Shown piece after piece: positions 1-7,459 of a stretch of 31,593 nucleotides of DNA (its first letter is position 1; each line of letters starts with the position of its first letter). The stretch covers positions 1-31,593 of IMG/VR virus record IMGVR_UViG_3300025433_000009, one strand, 5' to 3'. The translations under genes were made by a program, and so were the position numbers. The notes beneath the pieces are model-generated. The model ran no database searches, was not told the origin of the DNA, and worked only from the letters and a program-made list of their open reading frames with translations. Origin of the DNA: a virus.

Positions 1-259
1 GACCTGCATGAGCGATTAGTTGGAACATTGTTTCTTTAGGATAAATAAATTTTACATCTGGATAATCTTTTTTAATCATCCTTATCACCGATGGGATGCC
101 GACAGTAGTATAATTATGAATTGCTTGAAACTTAACTCCTGCCATTTTGGCTAAATGATAGATAACGATACTATCCTTACCACCACTAAACCCCAACAAG
201 TAACCTTCTTCTGGTTCGTATTGTTTCAATGTTTCAATAGCTTGTTCCGTAATTGTCAT
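1..259 (-). CDS. PAPS-reductase-like PP-loop protein (N-terminal part, runs off the window)
   Basis: The visible 86 residues begin MTITEQAIETLKQYEPEE and carry the PP-loop SGGKDS at residues 25-30, followed by a helix (SIVIYHLAKMAG) and the segment YPDVKFIYPKETMFQL. This is the layout of the phosphoadenosine phosphosulfate reductase / ATP-pyrophosphatase fold, which adenylates or reduces a substrate with ATP or PAPS. Phage members are common and their substrate is usually unknown; DNA modification and sulfur assimilation are both possible. The ATG at 257-259 is preceded by GGAGG about 5 nt upstream and by a good promoter. The gene continues beyond base 1, so catalytic cysteines cannot be checked. 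The fold is sure, the function is not. Confidence 0.85.
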   Translation of the reverse strand, partial: MTITEQAIETLKQYEPEEGYLLGFSGGKDSIVIYHLAKMAGVKFQAIHNYTTVGIPSVIRMIKKDYPDVKFIYPKETMFQLIAHAG

Positions 260-282
260 TGTTCCTCCATTTAATTTGAATC

Positions 283-311
283 AATAAAGCAGAATGCCCT
301 GAAACAGTCAA
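283..311 (-). promoter_or_regulatory. sigma70-type promoter for the PAPS-reductase-like gene
   Basis: On the minus strand a -35 TTGACT (306-311) is followed by a 17-bp spacer and a -10 TTTATT (283-288). The spacer ends in TGC, giving an extended -10 TGN. Transcription would begin near 276, leaving a leader of about 17 nt before the ATG at 259. This is the best-formed promoter in the window. Confidence 0.65.
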
Positions 312-419
312 GTTAATTATATAAATAATTTGCAACCCACAAACACTACACCTGCTATCTACTATTAATAGAACCCTGTATGAGTCTTTAGGATTCCTGC
401 CGGCTAACAGTCGGTGTAG

Positions 420-807
420 TCTAAAGCCGTTTCAAGCAAGCCAGCAAGCCAAGCCAGCCAGCCACCAAAACCTCCGCCCACTCCTGCAATTAGTAGAATT
501 ACTTCGACCATCGCGACGACTCAGGCTAAGTTCGCCGGCAACATAGTCTAATTACAGGCACCAGCGCAACCAAAGCCGGCTTCAGCTCGACCTTCGCCTG
601 AAAACCGTGCAGAACCTCGACGACCTTCGATTAAAGCGACTGAGCCGGTTGTTCATAAAAGCTCTGCGTTCATAATTAACGAACAAGCCTGAAAACTGAA
701 CACAGCCGGCTGGGTCTAAGGTCGTTTCAAGCCCGACCACGGTTCAAGCACAAGGCACCTACGCCGGAACCTCCTTGCAATTAAGCCGGTCTGAAGTCGT
801 TTTGGTC
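420..807. repeat. diverged direct duplication of a ~75-bp module in the GC-rich island
   Basis: TCTAAAGCCGTTTCAAGC (420-437) recurs as TCTAAGGTCGTTTCAAGC (715-732), 16 of 18 identical. Each is followed at a similar distance (61 and 56 nt) by CTCC-TGCAATTAG (481-493) or CTCCTTGCAATTAAG (771-785). A third, weaker copy of the first element, TCTGAAGTCGTTTTGGTC, lies at 790-807. GCCTGAAAACCG (596-607) and GCCTGAAAACTG (687-698) form another pair. The colinear order of the elements indicates an old duplication or a repeated structural module. Confidence 0.6.
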
Positions 808-864
808 TCTGCCTTGCATATGACTTGCTGGCGAGCCGCGCAGGATTCACCGCATTCCGACAAT

Positions 865-878
865 GTAACGATTGTTAC
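865..878. repeat. small palindrome GTAAC-GATT-GTTAC
   Basis: A perfect 5-bp inverted repeat with a 4-nt centre lies at the right edge of the GC-rich island. An overlapping alternative pairing is ACAAT (860-864) with ATTGT (871-875). It is operator-sized but too short to assign. Confidence 0.3.
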
Positions 879-920
879 TTTAATTGCAGCTAAGCTCTTT
901 CTGGGCGACCATAATCAAGA

Positions 921-1319
921 GCTAAATTGACACCGATTTATGTTTATATAATTTAAAATTTTTCATAAACAGCTCACATAACCGACCTTAACATCGAAAC
1001 GGCTTGACACTAAATTGACACATATAGGTTTATTGGAGGTGTAAAAGTAGCTGTGGTAGTTGCTTAATTAAGGTTTTTGACCGTTTACATACACTTTGGT
1101 ATGTATAAATCTCTATGATTGCAAGTCCTTGTCCTGCAGTAACTTACACACTTCTTCGATTTACGCCATGCTTGTAAGTAGTTGATAGACTGGGAGTTAA
1201 CGGGCTTGGAGATATTTTGTTTGTTGTAAGGTGCTGGGAAGTGGAGGGTTTATTATACATTATGGGGGATGCAAGGATGGATGGCTGGTTGGCTAAGGGA
1301 CACCGACAGTATGTCAATT
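921..1319. repeat. TTGACAC repeats and a diverged ~28-bp direct repeat
   Basis: TTGACAC occurs at 927-933, 1004-1010 and 1015-1021; the last two are 11 bp apart, one helical turn. The 12-mer CTAAATTGACAC is exact at 922-933 and 1010-1021. A longer diverged direct repeat pairs 921-948 with 1292-1319 (shared blocks GCTAA, GACACCGA, TATGT in the same order), and TGTCAATT at 1312-1319 is the inverted form of AATTGACA. These look like protein-binding repeats in front of the rightward operon, although TTGACA is also a -35 box. Confidence 0.45.
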
Positions 1320-1329
1320 AAAATATATC

Positions 1330-1352
1330 TTGACTTTTGATGGGGGTATAAT
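1330..1352 (+). promoter_or_regulatory. candidate promoter elements upstream of the rightward operon
   Basis: A perfect -10 hexamer TATAAT lies at 1347-1352, about 45 nt before the first gene. TTGACT at 1330-1335 is only 11 bp away, too close for a standard promoter, and the correctly spaced position holds no -35 match. An activator-dependent promoter is possible. Confidence 0.3.
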
Positions 1353-1397
1353 AAGGTGGGCATGAATCATAAATATCGTAAATAATAAGGAGTTATT

Positions 1398-1871
1398 TTG
1401 TTGAATATAGTAGTAAAAGATATTACCGCAAACAAGAAGACACTTGGGAATCAAACCTACTATCTCCTTTGTAACTGCCTTAACCCGCTCACAAATAGAA
1501 TTGAATATGATGAAAAAGCAATGACAATCGTGGATATAATGGCTTTTTGTAATCTAACTCGCTCACAATTAAATATGGCATTCAATGAGCTCTATAAAGC
1601 GAATGCAGTATTAAACATCAGGCTCGAAGAGAAAGAGTTTTATTATATTAATCCATTGTTTGCCTGCCATAAAACTTTAGATATTTCGTGGGGCTCATAT
1701 TTGGTTGAATTATTTTGTGAGGACGCAAACTCAGAACCGAAGGATATGTTATACTATAAAAAGGGAAACAGAAAGCTTACCATCAATAGTGGTGGCTCCT
1801 TTATTCCAGAAGATAGTATTTTGGCTAAATTAAAAAATGGCGGATATAGGGGGAATACTAGAAATGACTAA
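1398..1871 (+). CDS. winged-helix-like phage protein, possibly replication or regulatory
   Basis: This 157-residue protein (TTG start) is the first gene of the rightward unit. Residues about 40-90 read as helix-turn-helix followed by a wing: an IVDIMAFCNLTRSQLNMAFNEL stretch, then LYKANAVLNIR and the strand EKEFYYINPLF. This resembles the winged-helix part of RepL-type plasmid replication proteins, where a YxINP strand follows the recognition helix, but the match is by pattern only. AAGGAG at 1387-1392 supports the TTG at 1398; a second TTG at 1401 is also in frame with acceptable spacing. Its 3' end overlaps the next start by 8 nt. A DNA-binding role is inferred. Confidence 0.55.
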   Translation: MLNIVVKDITANKKTLGNQTYYLLCNCLNPLTNRIEYDEKAMTIVDIMAFCNLTRSQLNMAFNELYKANAVLNIRLEEKEFYYINPLFACHKTLDISWGSYLVELFCEDANSEPKDMLYYKKGNRKLTINSGGSFIPEDSILAKLKNGGYRGNTRND

Positions 1872-2406
1872 ACAAGAATCAATCAAGGCTTACAGTGATT
1901 ATATTCATACTCACATAATGAACGTAAAGAAAGTATGGTGCGAAGTCGAGGAAGTGCTTCATGATTTCGGGATAGGTGTAGACTCGGTTCGCATGAGAGA
2001 AATTGTTAGAGTGCATGATGAATCTAAGTTTACAGAAGATGAATTTGAACCATACAGACAGAAGTTTTATCCTAGCGACGAAGATTTTGAAATAGAAAGA
2101 ATAGTTGATGATAAGCTATTTATAGCGGCAATGAGTCATTACAATTCAAACAAGCATCACTGGCAATACTGGACAAGTTATAGAGACGGTAACTCAATCT
2201 CTACAAAAATGGATAAGCTATATGTTATGGAGATGCTGTGTGATTGGGGTGCGATAAGTCTAGTGGAAGAAGACACAGTTAAAATATTTTACAATTCACA
2301 AAGACCACACATGGTCGTACATGGGGAAACAGAAGCAATTATTGATAGGTTCATTCAATATATTGATATAGCGGTTGAAAGAATTAGCAGGAGGAAGAAT
2401 GCCTAG
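1864..2406 (+). CDS. DUF5662-like protein
   Basis: The ATG at 1864 follows a purine-rich AGGGGG and gives 180 residues. An upstream in-frame start at 1837 exists but lies deep inside the preceding gene and lacks the ribosome site. The sequence fits the DUF5662 pattern: an N-terminal helix with H/N residues (HTHIMNVKKVWCEV), VRVHDESKFTEDEFEPYRQKFYP, then SHYNSNKHHWQYW and an EMLCDWGA segment. Conserved His/Asp pairs (HDESKF, HYNSNKHHW) suggest an HD-like metal site, which is inference; no activity is established for the family that I know of. It overlaps the metallophosphoesterase gene, so the two are translationally coupled. Confidence 0.7.
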   Translation: MTKQESIKAYSDYIHTHIMNVKKVWCEVEEVLHDFGIGVDSVRMREIVRVHDESKFTEDEFEPYRQKFYPSDEDFEIERIVDDKLFIAAMSHYNSNKHHWQYWTSYRDGNSISTKMDKLYVMEMLCDWGAISLVEEDTVKIFYNSQRPHMVVHGETEAIIDRFIQYIDIAVERISRRKNA

Positions 2407-3301
2407 AATTAAGGTAAGCAAATTCAAGGAAGCTCTTAATTATATAGTAACATTCAAGGTCAATACTGGAAAGCTACCCACTGACAGACATATGCGTGGC
2501 GAGGGATTTTCAAAGTATATATCAGAGCAGGCGCGTTTTCTATATAACATGAACAATGCACGCGAGGCTATGCAGAATTCAGAAGTTAAATCATGGCTTA
2601 TATTCGGAGATAGCCATTATCCGTATCATGATGAACCTACAATCTCGGCAATCATGCAGTTTGCAATGGAATACAATCCGGACGGAATACTTCATCTGGG
2701 CGATATGGCTGATTTTCAGTCTATCTCATCCTTTAACAAAGGGAAACCCAGACTACAAAATGGATTAGCCCTAATAGATGACCTAGATGCATTTGAGGCA
2801 GGACTTGGTGTGTGGAGTGACTTCGATTGCCCAAAAGTCTTTATCACGGGAAATCATGAACAGCGTCTCGAATGGTATATAGATGAGCATCAAGAATTAG
2901 ACAGAATATACAGCATTGATAAAATGTGTCAGCGCAATGGTTGGGAATGTATTGAGTATGGTGGTAATTATATACTGGGCAATATAGTTTGTATGCATGG
3001 TAAGTTCTATAATAAGTATCATACCAATAAAATGCTTGAACTTTATGGGTGCAATGTTCTTTACGGACATACGCATGATGTTCAGTCTCATAGAAAGTCT
3101 GTGTTTGGTGGCAACATTTCGGCACACTCGCTGGGCTGTACCTGCTCAATGAACCAGCATTATATGAGAAATAGAGAGAAAAGGTGGAGTAATGCCTTTG
3201 CGACGCTGGATATTTTCCCTGATAAAACTACTATTTTAACGATAGTTGATGTCATAGATGGCAAATTTACCTACAATAAGAAGGTTTATGGAGAGATTTA
3301 G
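2399..3301 (+). CDS. calcineurin-like metallophosphoesterase
   Basis: All signature motifs of the binuclear metallophosphoesterase fold are present: GDSH (70-73), GDMAD (101-105), GNHE (151-154), an isolated MHG histidine (H200) and GHTH (223-226). The enzyme should hydrolyse a phosphomonoester or phosphodiester with two metal ions in the cytoplasm; the substrate (nucleic acid end, nucleotide or protein phosphate) cannot be told. An N-terminal extension of about 60 residues, basic and with FKEALNYIVTFKVNTGKLP, may bind DNA or a partner. The ATG at 2399, with GGAGG just upstream, was chosen over a TTG at 2375. Overlap with the DUF5662-like gene implies coupled expression. All key residues are intact; length 300 residues. 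Confidence 0.85.
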   Translation: MPRIKVSKFKEALNYIVTFKVNTGKLPTDRHMRGEGFSKYISEQARFLYNMNNAREAMQNSEVKSWLIFGDSHYPYHDEPTISAIMQFAMEYNPDGILHLGDMADFQSISSFNKGKPRLQNGLALIDDLDAFEAGLGVWSDFDCPKVFITGNHEQRLEWYIDEHQELDRIYSIDKMCQRNGWECIEYGGNYILGNIVCMHGKFYNKYHTNKMLELYGCNVLYGHTHDVQSHRKSVFGGNISAHSLGCTCSMNQHYMRNREKRWSNAFATLDIFPDKTTILTIVDVIDGKFTYNKKVYGEI

Positions 3302-3474
3302 TGGAATATATACTAGTTACTGACGAAGATGAACGCTGGTATGTAATACCTAGTGATAAAAGTAGAGAATGGGGCAAATGGGTTCAGTCTGAAGAATGGA
3401 ATGAGCCTTATTGGGCGGATAGAATATTTGGAGACCCCACCTTGCTTAAATTTAAAAATTATAGAATAGATTAA
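3301..3474 (+). CDS. small hypothetical protein (57 aa)
   Basis: A GTG start overlaps the last base of the metallophosphoesterase TAG, with GGAGAG a few bases upstream. The product begins VEYILVTDEDERWYVIPSDK and is rich in Trp and acidic residues (WYVIP, EWGKW, EEWNEPYW). Short WYVIP-type proteins are frequent in phages, function unknown. The frame is filled completely up to the next ribosome site (AAGGAG at 3474-3479), which supports it as a real gene despite its length. Confidence 0.6.
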   Translation: MEYILVTDEDERWYVIPSDKSREWGKWVQSEEWNEPYWADRIFGDPTLLKFKNYRID

Positions 3475-3484
3475 GGAGTATCAA

Positions 3485-3757
3485 ATGTTTTTAAGTAAAA
3501 TAATGAATAAGATAGTAAGTGCTCGGTGGCATCTGCATTTTATAGGTGCAACGCTTTTGGGGTTATTTCTGACAGCCTTAAATGTGTATTTCATGGGTGA
3601 TTTTGTATTATTATCACAAGTAGTCATAACTTTGGGCTTTTTGGGTGTAAGCCTTATTTTAGAGTTCAATTTTAAGACAAAAAAGCTAAATATTGGAGAC
3701 CTTGTTGCTAATTCTTTAGGCTTTGCACTGGGAATTATGGCGATATTGGTAAAATAA
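3485..3757 (+). CDS. small membrane protein
   Basis: This 90-residue protein has about three hydrophobic segments (LHFIGATLLGLFLTALNVYF, LLSQVVITLGFLGVSLILEF, SLGFALGIMAILV). The N-terminal HFxG and the C-terminal GDLVANSLGFALG resemble the pattern of VanZ-like or DUF2279-like small membrane proteins (histidine at the start of the first helix; D-x-x-AN-x-x-G before the last), but the match is weak. AAGGAG 5 nt before the ATG gives a firm start. It ends in TAATG, coupling it to the next mini-ORF. A role in lysis or membrane protection is possible but unsupported. Confidence 0.6.
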   Translation: MFLSKIMNKIVSARWHLHFIGATLLGLFLTALNVYFMGDFVLLSQVVITLGFLGVSLILEFNFKTKKLNIGDLVANSLGFALGIMAILVK

Positions 3758-3825
3758 TGGGAATAGAACTAAATAGATTGTGGATTACTACTTACCAAGG
3801 AATATTGGCAAAAGGATTTAAATAA
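3757..3825 (+). CDS. 22-aa mini-ORF coupled on both sides
   Basis: MGIELNRLWITTYQGILAKG continues for two more residues. Its start overlaps the preceding stop as TAATG, and its own stop overlaps the terminase small subunit start as TAATG. AAAATA-rich sequence precedes it with no strong ribosome site, so translation would be by re-initiation. It may be a real micro-protein or simply a coupling device that hands ribosomes to the terminase gene. Confidence 0.4.
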   Translation: MGIELNRLWITTYQGILAKGFK

Positions 3826-4406
3826 TGGGAAAGGTAAAGGTTATTGATTGGAATCTAATCAGGGCAGAGTATGTCATGGGGCATTCTGGCAACTATCCTA
3901 CATACGCCTCGCTAGCCAAGCAACACAGGGTATCAAAGCCCTTAATTATATCTATGGCTAATGATACTCTCGACCCGCTCAATCGAGGCTTTACATGGAT
4001 AGAACAACGCGAACAGCACATAAGCAAAAAGCAAATCATACAAAACGATGTTGCCGCAGAGGAAGCCAAGAAGTCCATTAAGACAATGGTGAAATCACTT
4101 AGTGGCATTGCTACGCGTTCATACAGGCTTTTGAATAACTTTTTTGAACAATTAGAGGTAGAGCAACAGAGATGTATGGCTGCTGGTGAATTCTTTGATA
4201 TATCTAAATATGTAAAGATTGATGACATTAATAAGATAGCCTCCACCATGAATAAGATAGCAGGTAGTGATAAAGCCGGTCAAATAGTCCTCCAAATCAA
4301 TGCTCCTAACGGCTCAACTGGAAAGGCACCTGCGAAACTAGGAGACCTGACCGACGAGCAAGTATTCAAGCTTATCGAGGACACTGAAAAAGGGGGAACT
4401 GAATAG
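3825..4406 (+). CDS. terminase small subunit
   Basis: The 193-residue protein starts with WNLIRAEYVMGHSGNYPTYASLAKQHRVSKPLI, the helix-turn-helix DNA-recognition domain typical of phage terminase small subunits (I-x-x-EY, LAxxxxVS). The middle (about 60-130) is helical and suits the oligomerisation domain; the tail DLTDEQVFKLIEDTEKGG is the kind that contacts the large subunit. It should recognise the packaging site on phage DNA. The large subunit follows after one base, as expected for this pair. The start overlaps the mini-ORF stop. Confidence 0.85.
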   Translation: MGKVKVIDWNLIRAEYVMGHSGNYPTYASLAKQHRVSKPLIISMANDTLDPLNRGFTWIEQREQHISKKQIIQNDVAAEEAKKSIKTMVKSLSGIATRSYRLLNNFFEQLEVEQQRCMAAGEFFDISKYVKIDDINKIASTMNKIAGSDKAGQIVLQINAPNGSTGKAPAKLGDLTDEQVFKLIEDTEKGGTE

Positions 4407-4407
4407 A

Positions 4408-5952
4408 ATGGCTAATGAATTAAAGTTTTCAAAAGCAGACCTTCGCAAGGAGCTATTACTTCGCAAGCAAAAACAAGTGGACAAATTACAGGAAGAATAT
4501 TCACCAAATAAAGAGCTTGGGCTATGGAGGTTTTGCCAGCACATTGCGCCTGATTTCTATACTGACGACAAAACCCCGCTCAGGGAATTAACCGAGGTAT
4601 TTCGTCGGATAACGCTTGGTGAACTCCAGTATGTTTTGATTTCTATGTTCCCGCGCATGGGAAAAAGCAGGACTACTACATATTGGATTGGGTGGTGGCT
4701 GGGCTATGACCCTCAGGGTTCGTTTATGCGTAACTGCTATAATGATGAGCTCGCAATGACTCTCTCGAAAGCTACACTCGATTTATTGACTAGCAGTGAG
4801 TATGGGGAAATATTTCCAGACATCAAGCTCGACAACTCTGCTCACTCGAAAATGAACTGGCAGATAAAGGGAACCACGATAACTACTTATTTTGGCGGCG
4901 GCATTAATGGAACCATGACCGGAAAGGGCTGTAATCGAGCCGCAATTTTTGACGACCCCGTAAAGAATCCAGAAGAAGCAATGTCTGAAACACATCTCGA
5001 GAAAGTTGATACTATTGTGGAATATGCATTAACATCTCGAGTCGAGACTGCATCGAAATGTGCCAGAGTTATAATCCAGACTAGATGGGCATCAAAAGAC
5101 CCCATCGGGCTGAGGGAGAATGACCCGAAATGGAGTAAGTTCATATTTCCACTTCTCGATGAAAACGATAAATCCATTTGTGAGTCAATGTTTCCGACAA
5201 AGGATGCTCTCGAGATTAGAGCCTCGTGGAAAGCTACTGGAAAGGAATGGATGTTCGAGGCGTTATATCAATGCAAGCCAATCGATGCTAGTTTTGCTAA
5301 AATTTCACTCGATGATTTAAATTTGTTTTCAATGAAAGACCTCGACGACATAGAAATCGAGGGAAGCTATGCGTGGTGTGACTATGCAAATAAGGGTTCT
5401 GACAACTTGTCGGCTCCATTTGCAAAAACATCAGAAGGTCGAGTATTCATTACTGGAGTAGTGTTCTCCTCGGAAGATAGTATTAATCTGCAAAGACCAC
5501 TTATCGAGAAGACTGCACAATTTAAGCCAGATGAGTTTGTTTTCGAGAGCAATGCTGGTGGAATGGAATTTGCAACTAATCTCGAAGAGAAGTATAAAAA
5601 GTTATTTGAAGCTCTTGGTGTCGAGATAGAGTGTAGAACCGCTACTACCAATAAAGAAATTAGAATATTATTAAGTATCGGAGACATCAAGGCTAGATGT
5701 TATTTCCTCGTTGAGAACGAGCGTGATGAAGACTATAAACGCTTTGTGTCAAACTTAGTGTCATACGGGAAGCACCGCACAGCAAAAGATGATGCTATCG
5801 ACTCAATGGCGGGTTTGCTTTCATTATTGTCGTCTGGTTCAGAACTTGAAATAGATATTATAACAAATAGTAAGAAATCATTTGACAACAATGATAATTC
5901 AGTGTTAGGTGAACTTAGCTATGACGAAGAGTCGGAAATAGTTATTTTTTAA
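4408..5952 (+). CDS. terminase large subunit (packaging ATPase/nuclease)
   Basis: The ATPase domain has a Walker A variant FPRMGKS (81-87) and Walker B IFDDP (D182, D183), in the PxRxGKS subgroup of phage terminases. The RNase-H-like nuclease domain shows the expected acids: WCDY (D325), VFESNAGG (E380) and KDDAIDS (D461/D462/D465). At 514 residues it is normal length. It pumps DNA into the prohead and cuts it at the end of packaging. GAACTG-AATAG precedes the ATG at 4408. The gene is unusually rich in TCGA (22 copies by count; roughly 5 expected), mostly spanning codon boundaries such as CTC-GAG and ATC-GAG, unlike the portal gene after it. Confidence 0.95.
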   Translation: MANELKFSKADLRKELLLRKQKQVDKLQEEYSPNKELGLWRFCQHIAPDFYTDDKTPLRELTEVFRRITLGELQYVLISMFPRMGKSRTTTYWIGWWLGYDPQGSFMRNCYNDELAMTLSKATLDLLTSSEYGEIFPDIKLDNSAHSKMNWQIKGTTITTYFGGGINGTMTGKGCNRAAIFDDPVKNPEEAMSETHLEKVDTIVEYALTSRVETASKCARVIIQTRWASKDPIGLRENDPKWSKFIFPLLDENDKSICESMFPTKDALEIRASWKATGKEWMFEALYQCKPIDASFAKISLDDLNLFSMKDLDDIEIEGSYAWCDYANKGSDNLSAPFAKTSEGRVFITGVVFSSEDSINLQRPLIEKTAQFKPDEFVFESNAGGMEFATNLEEKYKKLFEALGVEIECRTATTNKEIRILLSIGDIKARCYFLVENERDEDYKRFVSNLVSYGKHRTAKDDAIDSMAGLLSLLSSGSELEIDIITNSKKSFDNNDNSVLGELSYDEESEIVIF

Positions 5953-5963
5953 TAGGAGAATAT

Positions 5964-7457
5964 ATGACAACTGACGAAATAGAAAAAAGTATTGAGGTTA
6001 CTGAGGAAAAGCTCGGAGACGGTGCCATAGTAAATGCAGACACGATTTTGCAGGACGCGGAACTCATGTATTTCCCAAACATCGCTAAGAAAATTGGAAT
6101 TCCGGCAAGTAATGTCGTGACGGCAAACAATTCATCCATTTTAAAATATGGTTGTGTTCCTCATCCGTTCAATGCCTCTGAAATATTACAATATAAAGCT
6201 CTCGATGCAACATATCAGACCTGTATAGAAATCAAGCGTGATACAATCGCCGGTCTGGGATATAGGTTTGGAGCTATTGATGCAGAAGACAATAAACAAC
6301 TAATGGAGTTCTTCAGCAATCCAAGCAGAAACTTTTCTGACACTTTCATCAGCACATTAAAGAATGTGCAGGAGGATTTAGAAACATTTCATAATGGCTA
6401 CATGGAATTTGTAAAGAGTGGAGAAACTCGTGCTATTTATTATTTGCCGGCGAAGGATATGTATATTAAGCCAAAAGCAAAAAAGGGACTTACGACCAGA
6501 ACTGTAGATAAGTTTTTTCACCTACCATCAGCAACCGCGGGCGGAAGAGTTCGGGCATATGCGCAATATGAGCCATATCCTGTTGACGGCAAGACTAAAG
6601 ACGGAACTCATTATGTAATACACTTTAAGGTGCCGTCTCAGGAGGATTTATATTATGGAAAGCCAGATGTTGACCATTTATATGACATGATTAAACAGAG
6701 CTATTTATCTGACCAATATAATATTAACTTTTTCTCAAATGGCGGGCAACCTGCGTGGGCAGTTACCATTACGGGTGGCAAATTATCAAAGAAATCATAC
6801 GAAGCCGTTCAGCAGTTTATTACAAATAGCCTCAAGGGCGTTGACAATGCACATAAGATGTTGTTCCTGTCCATACCGAATGAAAAGGCTAAAGTAAGCT
6901 TAATTCCGCTCTCTAAAAGCATTGATGAACAATTCATCACATTGAATGATAAGCTACAATTTAAGATAGCATTGAAATGCAGGGTGATGCCAAAACTTCT
7001 TGGCTTGTCTGGTGGGACAGCTCTTGGTGGTGGAAGTGCCGGTATTGCTGATTTAAAACTATTCATCGAAACTGTTTGTTTGCCGTCTCAGCTTATGCTA
7101 TGCAATACTATTAATAAGTTTATTGCGAATGAATTTGGCAAGAACTATGAATTCACCTTAAAAACAATTAACATATCTAATGAAAAGGACAATGCAGTTA
7201 TTGCGAGTGCTTATTGGAATATGCTTGACGAATTTGGAAATCGTGGTCTTGGTATAAATGAGATTAGGCAAATATTTTTAAACTTAAAGCCACTTGATTT
7301 AATGGAGACACCAATAGATGAGTCTAATGGAGTGAATCCAAAAGGTGCTCCGAAATTAAATGCAACTGGCGACTTAAGAACCACCGATAATAGCTCAACC
7401 GAAACTGGTGATGGTGAAGATGCTAGTAATTTAGATTCAGAAAAGAATAAGGAATAA
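5964..7457 (+). CDS. portal protein, PBSX/HK97-type
   Basis: A 497-residue protein containing VPHPFNASEILQYKALDATY, then CIEIKRDTIAGLGYRF near residues 80-100, NGYMEFVK and YLPAKDMYIKP, and a later QFKIALKCRVMPKLLGL followed by a Gly-rich GGTALGGGSAG loop. This matches the phage portal family of the PBSX branch. It forms the dodecameric ring at the capsid vertex through which DNA enters and leaves. It lies directly after the large terminase with GGAGAA before the ATG. The acidic, Ser/Thr-rich C-terminal 50 residues look flexible. Confidence 0.92.
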   Translation: MTTDEIEKSIEVTEEKLGDGAIVNADTILQDAELMYFPNIAKKIGIPASNVVTANNSSILKYGCVPHPFNASEILQYKALDATYQTCIEIKRDTIAGLGYRFGAIDAEDNKQLMEFFSNPSRNFSDTFISTLKNVQEDLETFHNGYMEFVKSGETRAIYYLPAKDMYIKPKAKKGLTTRTVDKFFHLPSATAGGRVRAYAQYEPYPVDGKTKDGTHYVIHFKVPSQEDLYYGKPDVDHLYDMIKQSYLSDQYNINFFSNGGQPAWAVTITGGKLSKKSYEAVQQFITNSLKGVDNAHKMLFLSIPNEKAKVSLIPLSKSIDEQFITLNDKLQFKIALKCRVMPKLLGLSGGTALGGGSAGIADLKLFIETVCLPSQLMLCNTINKFIANEFGKNYEFTLKTINISNEKDNAVIASAYWNMLDEFGNRGLGINEIRQIFLNLKPLDLMETPIDESNGVNPKGAPKLNATGDLRTTDNSSTETGDGEDASNLDSEKNKE

Positions 7458-7459
7458 AT

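Larger units (their letters stand above)
312..1397. other. large non-coding intergenic region between divergent transcripts
   Basis: About 1.1 kb without a credible gene separates the leftward PAPS-reductase-like gene from the rightward genes. Bases 421-840 are about 53% G+C by count (224 of 420) against roughly 38% for the coding parts, and contain seven GCCGG motifs (399, 534, 575, 644, 705, 763, 785). Plus-strand C exceeds G there (131 versus 93). Bases 925-975 are very AT-rich. Bases 1201-1320 are strongly G-rich (43 G, 12 C). No tRNA cloverleaf was found by eye. A structured non-coding RNA, an origin, or a divergent control region are all possible. Repeats inside it are listed separately. 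Confidence 0.6.

Noticed and set aside
260-1397. tRNA or protein-coding remnant in the left non-coding region
   Set aside because: GTTCAAGC near 732 recalls a T-loop but no acceptor, D or anticodon arms fit; short open frames begin without starts or ribosome sites.
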